From positions 121,001 to 185,000 of the forward strand of contig JACVTC010000063.1 in the NCBI GenBank assembly GCA_016946835.1: 64,000 nt of DNA. Reading direction: 5' to 3'. Positions 56,400 through 64,000 of this stretch are shown in pieces; the first letter of the stretch is position 1; each line of letters begins with the position of its first letter. The translations under genes and the position numbers were made by a program. Below the pieces are notes generated by a model. The model worked only from the letters and a program-made list of their open reading frames with translations, was not told the origin of the DNA and did not search any database. This DNA is from Neocallimastix lanati (nom. inval.) (lineage: Eukaryota; Neocallimastigomycota; Neocallimastigomycetes; Neocallimastigales; Neocallimastigaceae).

Positions 56400-59215
56400 C
56401 TTTAATATTTAATATATTTATTATTTAAATACTTATTATTTAATTATTCAATTATTTATCAATAAATACTCTTATTATTATTTAATATTTAATATTTATT
56501 ATTTATTATTTATTATTTATTATTTATTATTTATTAATAAATACTCTTTTTTTATTATTTATTATTTTTTATTTATTATTCAATTATTTATTATTTATTA
56601 TTTATTATTTATTATTTATTATTTATTAATTTATTATTTAATTATTATTATTTATTATTTATTATTTAATTATTATTATTTATTATTTATTTATTATTAT
56701 TTATTATTTATTATTTATTATTTATTATTTATTATTTATTATTATTATTTATTTATTATTATTTATTATTTATTATTTATTATTTATTAATAAATACTCT
56801 TTTAATTATTTTTATTATTTATTATTTATTAATAAATACTCTTTTTTTATTATTTATTATTTATTATTTATTATTTATTATTTATTATTTATTATTTATT
56901 ATTTATTATTTATTAATTTATTATTTAATTATTTATTATTTATTATTTATTATTTATTAATTTATTATTTAATTATTATTATTTATTTATTATTATTTAT
57001 TATTTATTATTTAATTATTTATTATTTATTATTTATTATTTAATTATTTATTATTTATTTATTATTATTTATTATTTATTATTTATTATTTATTATTTAT
57101 TATTTATTATTTATTATTTATTATTTATTATTTATTAATTTATTATTTAATTATTATTATTTATTATTTATTATTTAATTATTATTATTTATTATTTATT
57201 ATTTATTAATTTATTATTTAATTATTATTATTTATTATTTATTATTTATTTATTATTATTTATTATTTATTATTTATTATTTATTATTTATTATTTATTA
57301 ATAAATACTCTTTTTTTATTATTTATTATTTTTTATTTATTATTTATTATTTATTATTTAATTATTTATTAATAAATACTCTTTTTTTATTATTTATTAT
57401 TTATTATTTATTATTTATTTATTATTATTTATTATTTATTATTTATTATTTATTATTTATTATTTATTATTTATTATTTATTATTTATTATTTATTATTT
57501 ATTATTATTATTTATTTATTATTATTTATTATTTATTATTTATTAATTTATTATTTAATTATTATTATTTATTATTTATTATTTATTTATTATTATTTAT
57601 TATTTATTATTTATTATTTATTATTTATTATTTATTATTTATTATTTATTATTTATTTATTTATTATTTATTATTTATTATTTATTATTTATTATTTATT
57701 AATAAATACTCTTTTTTTATTATTTATTATTTATTATTTATTATTTAATTATTTATTAATAAATACTCTTTTTTTATTATTTAATATTTATTATTTATTA
57801 TTTATTATTTATTATTTATTATTTATTAATAAATACTCTTTTTTTATTATTTATTATTTTTTATTTATTATTCAATTATTTATTATTTATTATTTATTAT
57901 TTATTATTTATTATTTATTAATTTATTATTTATTTATTATTATTTATTATTTATTATTTATTATTTATTATTTATTATTTATTATTTATTATTATTATTT
58001 ATTTATTATTATTTATTATTTATTATTTATTATTTATTAATAAATACTCTTTTAATTATTTTTATTATTTATTATTTATTAATAAATACTCTTTTTTTAT
58101 TATTTATTATTTATTATTTATTATTTATTATTTATTATTTATTATTTATTATTTATTATTTATTAATTTATTATTTAATTATTTATTATTTATTATTTAT
58201 TATTTATTAATTTATTATTTAATTATTATTATTTATTTATTATTATTTATTATTTATTATTTAATTATTTATTATTTATTATTTATTATTTAATTATTTA
58301 TTATTTATTTATTATTATTTATTATTTATTATTTATTATTTATTATTTATTATTTATTATTTATTATTTATTATTTATTAATAAATACTCTTTTTTTATT
58401 ATTTATTATTTTTTATTTATTATTTATTATTTATTATTTAATTATTTATTAATAAATACTCTTTTTTTATTATTTATTATTTATTATTTATTATTTATTA
58501 TTTATTATTTATTATTTATTATTTATTATTTATTATTTATTATTTATTATTTATTATTTATTATTTATTAATAAATACTCTTTTTTTATTATTTATTATT
58601 TTTTATTTATTATTTATTATTTATTATTTAATTATTTATTAATAAATACTCTTTTTTTATTATTTATTATTTATTATTTATTATTTATTATTTATTATTT
58701 ATTATTTATTATTTATTATTTATTATTTATTAATAAATACTCTTTTTTTATTATTTATTATTTTTTATTTATTATTTATTATTTATTATTTAATTATTTA
58801 TTAATAAATACTCTTTTTTTATTATTTATTATTTATTATTTATTATTTATTATTTATTATTTATTATTTATTATTTATTATTTATTATTTATTATTTATT
58901 ATTTATTATTTATTATTTATTATTTATTATTTATTATTTATTATTTAATTATTTATTAATAAATACTCTTTTTTTATTATTTATTATTTATTTATTATTA
59001 TTTATTATTTATTATTTATTATTTATTATTTATTATTTATTATTTATTATTTATTATTTATTATTATTATTTATTTATTATTATTTATTATTTATGATTT
59101 ATGATTTATGATTTATTATTTATTATTTATTAATAAATACTCTTTTAATTATTTTTATTATTTATTATTTATTAATAAATACTCTTTTTTATTATTCAAT
59201 TATTCAATTATTCAT
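56400..59215. repeat. Heptamer satellite (TTATTTA)n with an interspersed AATAAATACTCTTT motif
   Basis: About 2.8 kb made of TTATTTA units, interrupted about twenty times by AATAAATACTC followed by T5-7. The plus strand has almost no G (apart from three in TATGATTTATGATTTATG near 59093-59112), and C occurs essentially only in the ACTC motif. Larger blocks recur: the stretch beginning near 56529 with TATTATTCAATTATTTATT reappears near 57830, an offset of about 1.3 kb. A block of two ACTC motifs about 72 bp apart reappears near 57300, 58379, 58570 and 58733. The array therefore shows both unit-level and block-level duplication. Confidence 0.95.
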
Positions 59216-60972
59216 TTATTTAATACTATTTATTTAATGTATATTTTTAATGGTCAAGAAAAGTAACAACAAAAAGATAAAAAGAAAACAACCATCATTT
59301 CATTTTAATTTATTATAGAAATAAAATTTTATATATATATATTTTTTATTTTGTTTAATAATAATAGTATTATTAATATAATATTTATTTCTTTCTTTTT
59401 TTTTTTTATTATTATTATTTTTATTATTGATTTATAAAGTAAAAATTTTTATTGTAGTTAATAATAAATAATATAAATAATAAATAAAAAATAAATAATA
59501 AATGACAAAAAAAATTATTAATTTTTATTACAATGATAATAATAATAAATATAATAATCAAAAACAAAAAAAAAAAAAAAAAAGGCAAACAAATAAAAAA
59601 ATAAATAATAATAATAATAATAATAATAAAATTAAAGACAAATAAATAAAAAAAAGTAAAAAATAATAATAATAATTAATTGTAAATAAATAAATAAATA
59701 TTTATATATATATTTTTTTAAAAAAATAAAAAATAAAAATAAAATAAAACTTTCAATATCATTAAAAAAAATATATATATAATATATATATATTTTTATG
59801 ACAATATTAAAATAATTAAATGCCTTTTCTTCTACTTTTATATATATTTTTTTTTTTTTTTTTTTTTTTGTTTTATGTCAATCTTCAATATCATATAATC
59901 ATTATAAATATGAATTTTTTTTTTATCTCTTATATATAAAAATTTATCTTTTTTTTTTTTTCTTTGTTTTACTTTTGATATCTAGAAATGTAAAAACTTT
60001 TCATTTAATTTTTTTTTTTTTTACCATTAATATTTCAAATAGAACTATATTATTTAATTTTTTTTTTTTTTTATTTTATTTTTTTTTTTTATTTTATTTT
60101 TTTTTTTTACTTTATTTATTTTTTCTTTTTATTTAATTTACATATTTTATTTTTTTTATTTTATTTTATTTTTTTTTTATATGCATAAACTTAACCATTT
60201 ACGAATAAATAATGATTGATATTAATATTATTATCAATAATATTATTATTATTGATTTTATTTTTTTTTTTTTTTTTTTTTTTTAATAATACTGATATTT
60301 ATTATTATTATTATTATTATAGGTATTATTGTAATGATTCTCTTTTTTAGTATTATTATTTTTTTATATTATTTTTATTATTATTATTATTATTATTAAG
60401 CTATTATTATTATTTAATTATTGATTTTATTGTTATTGTTTTATATTATATTTTGTAATTATATTAATAATTTTAACATTTATTAAATATGAATTAAAAA
60501 AAAAATAAAAATAAAAATAAAGCATAATTTTATGTTTTTCTTTTTTTTTTTTTTTTTAATTATGTTTTAAATGGAAGAATTTTTCTCATTATTAAAAGTT
60601 CATTATAATTTTAATTTTATACTTTTCATTATAATATTTATTTAATTTGTTGATAAAATTAAAGTATTATAAAAGTTACATTATAATTTTAACTTTATAT
60701 TTTTCATAATAATATTTACTTTTTACTATTGTTGACAAAATTATTGTATTATTTTCCACTATTCAAAAAAAAAAAAAACTTTTTTTTTTTTTCATTTATA
60801 TAATTATAATTATAATAATAATAATAATAATAATAATAAAATATATATATATTTATATTTATATTTATATTGACTTGGTATATCTTACCTTGACAATTAA
60901 AAAATTTTATATTAAAATTAAATTGAATAATACTGTTCTCATTGATTATTACTATTATTAATTGAATTTCTT
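59216..60972. other. Low-complexity spacer between satellite and reductase gene
   Basis: A/T microsatellites ((AAT)n, (TTA)n, T-tracts up to about 20). At 60580-60740 an approximate direct repeat contains AAAAGTT, CATTATAATTTTAA and TTTATA twice, about 85 bp apart. A plus-strand pyrimidine-rich stretch at 59820-60180 separates the two. No gene. Confidence 0.6.
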
Positions 60973-61941
60973 TTAAAAATCTGCTTCTATTGTCTTAATT
61001 AAATTATAAATAGTCTTATTGACATTAACATCCACACCATATTTTTCACCAAGTTCAATAACTTTACCATTTAAGGTATCAATTTCAGTTTTTTGTTTTT
61101 TTTTAATATCTTGTAATGTTGATGATCGATGATTATACGTATCTGGAATAAGTTTTGAATAGAATATTTTTTGATATTCTTCTGGTGTTTCCCAATTGGT
61201 TTTATAGTTGGCTGCTTTCATAACATTGAATATTTCTTCAATAAGTTTATTCATAATTTTAATGGAGTAGTCATTTTCCATAAGTTTACCATAGTTGACA
61301 TTGAGGATGGCACCCAAAGGATTAAGGGCACAATTATAAAGCATTTTAGCCCATAAAAATTTATCAAGATCTTCGGTAGTTTCTGAGGGTATACCGGAAT
61401 CATTTATCATTTTTGATACTACAGCTACCGGTTTACTACTGATAGTTTTATTGTCATCGGTTTTTTGAAGAGAACCCAATAATATGGGTTGGGTATGTAC
61501 AGTAATCTCACTGATATGTCTTTCGGGTCTAGTGAAACCAGTAATAACTCTAGCACAGAATACTTTATCTTTTGAAAAATATCTGAGATAAGGTTCATCA
61601 TTAGCAAATCCATTTTGGAAAATAATGATTTTAGCATCGGATTTAAGAATGTCTTTATGAAGGAATAATGACTTACTAATGTCATCATTGGCTGTCGTTT
61701 TACTTGCTATAAGAACAAAATCAAATTTGTTTTTTGGCATTTCATCATAGTCTGTATAGACTTCAAATTTATCCGGAGTAAATTCATAATGATTAAATAA
61801 ACCAATACGTTTAATTCCATTTGTTTTGATAGCTTGAGCCGTTTTATCCCTCGCATAAAATGAAACATCACCTCCTTGAGAAAGCATGGATGCTCCAAGA
61901 GCAATTCCTATAGCACCTGATCCATTAATTAAGAAATTCAT
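60973..61941 (-). CDS. panE: 2-dehydropantoate 2-reductase (ketopantoate reductase)
   Basis: The enzyme reduces ketopantoate to pantoate with NADPH in pantothenate/CoA synthesis. The 322-residue length fits the family. Motifs in order: Rossmann dinucleotide loop NGSGAIGIALGASML (6-20, GxGxxG), YARDKTAQAI (29-38, NADPH 2'-phosphate-side region), DFVLIASKTTANDD (74-87), IIIFQNGFAN (105-114, Gln-Asn-Gly), FLWAKMLYNCALNPLGAI (195-212, catalytic Lys199 and Asn203) and C-terminal STLQDIKKKQKTEIDTLNG (274-292). The start at 61941 is the first ATG, directly after an A-tract, and it places GSGAIG at the usual distance from the N-terminus. The gene is monocistronic. Its bacterial-type motifs and composition differ from the flanks, so transfer from bacteria is possible. 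Confidence 0.9.
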   Translation of the reverse strand: MNFLINGSGAIGIALGASMLSQGGDVSFYARDKTAQAIKTNGIKRIGLFNHYEFTPDKFEVYTDYDEMPKNKFDFVLIASKTTANDDISKSLFLHKDILKSDAKIIIFQNGFANDEPYLRYFSKDKVFCARVITGFTRPERHISEITVHTQPILLGSLQKTDDNKTISSKPVAVVSKMINDSGIPSETTEDLDKFLWAKMLYNCALNPLGAILNVNYGKLMENDYSIKIMNKLIEEIFNVMKAANYKTNWETPEEYQKIFYSKLIPDTYNHRSSTLQDIKKKQKTEIDTLNGKVIELGEKYGVDVNVNKTIYNLIKTIEADF

Positions 61942-63467
61942 TTTTTTTTTTTTTTTTTAATTATATAATTTTAAAATCAAAATAAAATGTTATACTTTTT
62001 ATTTATTAAATTTAAAATATTAAAAAATGTTTATCATTAATTTTAATTATTTATTATTATATAAAAAAAATATATATATATAAAAATAAATATATAAAAT
62101 TTAAATAAAGATAAACAAACAAATAAAACCAAAAAAATTTTTTTTTTTTTTTTATTTAACTAATAATATAAATATAATGGAATAATAATAATCATTTTGA
62201 AATAAATAATATTTAATTATTAAAATTAAATATATGAAAGATCCATAATGTTTTAATATTTAATATATAAATTAAGATTTATTATGAATTATTATTATAA
62301 TTAAAAGTTATAATTAAAAGTTATACTATAAATGATGAATGAAATTTATTTTAAAATTTTTTTTTTTACTTAGTAGATTTATATTTTTATGAAAATGATC
62401 ATATGATGTGTCATAGGAGACCCAAATGATTTTACTATTTTATAAAAAAAAAAAAAAAAGAAAATGGTAAATATCAAACTTTTTAAAATTGAAAAAGTTA
62501 AAAAAAAAAATAAAATAAAAAAAAAAAAAAACGATAAGAATATTCTTTATTAATAAATCAATCAATATAAATAATTTAATTTTTTTTTTTTATATATTTA
62601 TTTTTATAAGATGTTTAAAATTGTTTTAAAAAAAAAAAAAAAAAGTGTAAAAATTATATTAAATTTTTTTTCTTTTAAGATATCAATTTTGGAAATAAAC
62701 ATCCTTGTAATTAATTCAAAATTATTATGGTAGTAAAAAAAAAAGTAATAAAAAATAAAAAGAAAAAATAAAAAATAAAAAATATAAAAATAAAATAATA
62801 TAAAATGAATTTTAACAATTAATATGATATTTTAAAAATATATATATATATATTTTTTTTTGTTTTATTTGTTTTATATTTATAATTAAGGAATTTATAT
62901 ATATATATATATTTTTAATATTTTGTAAAAATATAATTTTGATTTCATGATTCTTTTTATAATAAATTTATTATTTTATTATTTAACATAATATAAAGTA
63001 ATTATATTTGAAGTTTATTTTGTTATTAATATTATTATTTTTTTCTTGTTTAATAATCATTTTTATTATAATTTCTATAGCAAATAATCATTTTATTTAT
63101 TATGTTATTAATAAATAAATATATATATAAATAAATTAGAAGAAATATTCTTTTGATGACATAAGTAAATATTAAAATAGTTTTTAATATTTTTTAAAGG
63201 TGGCAATGATTTATCATTTTTGGTTAAACTATTGGTAACTTTAAATATTAAAAAAAAAAATAAATAAATAAAAAATAATGATTGATTTGTATATAAAATT
63301 TTTAATATTTTTATTTTATTTATATCTAATTTTATTATTACATATATAAAAAACTTTTTTTTTTATTGTTTCTAATTACATTTATTTTTTTTTTCACTCA
63401 ATATTTATTTTGAACATTAATTTAATTTAATAAAAATATATTTATTAATTAATATATCAATCTAAAA

Positions 63468-63513
<46 letters not shown>

Positions 63514-63705
63514 GATATATAAAGTACTTGAATATATTATTTAATAATATATATTATTATCAATATATCACACCTCATATAATTGTAGACTTTAAAAACC
63601 TTATTATCATTAATTTCAATAAAAAATAGAGTTGTTAAGATAATTATTTCTCAATTTATACATTTAAAAATAAATATATATATTTTAAAATTAACTTATT
63701 TATTC

Positions 63706-63745
<40 letters not shown>

Positions 63746-64000
63746 CAGAAAATTCGTATTAATATTTATATATATATATATATTAATAAAAAAAAAAAGA
63801 TAAATTATACAATATTTATAGAAATTTTATAAATATAAATTATAAATAATATAAATAACAATATAAATTGATGTAAAGTTGCCCTACTTTTTTTTTTTAG
63901 TTTTGATATTCTTTACTTTAATTATTAATATTATTTATTCTCTCTCTTTCTTTTTTTTTTTTTTTTTTTTTATAATTATTAAACTTTTTTTAATATATAT
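61942..64000. other. Low-complexity upstream region of the reductase gene to the window end
   Basis: A/T-rich, with poly(A) runs at 63469-63510 (42 A) and 63707-63743 (37 A), (TA)n runs near 62836-62852 and 62898-62910, and T runs. A more mixed patch at 62396-62430 contains CATATGATGTGTCATAGGAG. No gene or RNA gene recognised. Confidence 0.6.

Noticed and set aside
56400-59215. CRISPR array or telomere
   Set aside because: Although repeats are regular, there are no unique spacers, and the heptamer TTATTTA has no G, unlike known telomere repeats such as TTAGGG.
1-64000. Whole window uses a ciliate genetic code
   Set aside because: The five intact genes use CAA for Gln, end at TAA at the expected family lengths, and have no internal TAA/TAG.

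Overview
The window is nuclear DNA of a very AT-rich eukaryote, most plausibly an anaerobic gut fungus (Neocallimastigomycota). This rests on the extreme AT content, long A/T homopolymers, Asn- and Lys-rich proteins, degenerate ankyrin-type proteins, Cys-rich and Thr-rich secreted protein remnants, chromodomain Ty3/gypsy elements, and bacterial-looking metabolic genes. The assignment is an inference from style, not a database match. The intact genes use the standard code, with CAA for Gln and a terminal TAA.

Only five genes look intact: a GT17-type glycosyltransferase (1945-4071, minus), two ankyrin-like paralogues facing each other (30933-32006 plus, 35698-36858 minus), an O-acetylhomoserine sulfhydrylase (53937-55226, minus) and a ketopantoate reductase (60973-61941, minus). 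The last two serve sulfur amino acid and pantothenate synthesis. No operon or joint system links the genes.

Layout: 1-1.1 kb holds a decayed gene running off the left edge. The glycosyltransferase follows at 1.9-4.1 kb. From 4.1 to 9.8 kb the DNA is non-coding, with a perfect 33-bp hairpin and a palindromic-word repeat cluster. From 9.8 to 21.3 kb there is a graveyard of decayed genes: secreted Cys/Thr-rich proteins, a Cys-rich membrane protein, a large Asn-rich secreted protein and an ankyrin protein. A decayed gypsy chromovirus (A) lies at 21.9-25.4 kb, an unrecognised decayed gene at 25.8-27.2 kb and a Ty1/copia gag-protease remnant at 28.3-29.6 kb. The two ankyrin-like genes at 30.9-36.9 kb flank a tandem satellite. 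From 37.9 to 45.4 kb come LTR-like sequences, a SINE fragment, a second gypsy chromovirus (B) and two gene remnants. An 8-kb tandem array with A-tracts (45.5-53.6 kb) carries an inserted tRNA-related SINE. The sulfhydrylase is followed by a 2.8-kb nearly G-free heptamer satellite (56.4-59.2 kb), then the reductase and low-complexity DNA.

The most interesting signal is how the genes are broken. In-frame stops fall mostly where Gln or Trp is expected. Aligning gypsy A with gypsy B supports this directly: a stop in one element faces CAA (Gln) or TGG (Trp) in the other, four times and in both directions, which points to C:G to T:A change in a CpA context. In the copia gag frame, however, TAA/TAG stand at many likely Gln positions while CpA is not depleted overall, so local use of TAA/TAG as Gln, for example in DNA acquired from a rumen ciliate, is a second hypothesis worth testing.
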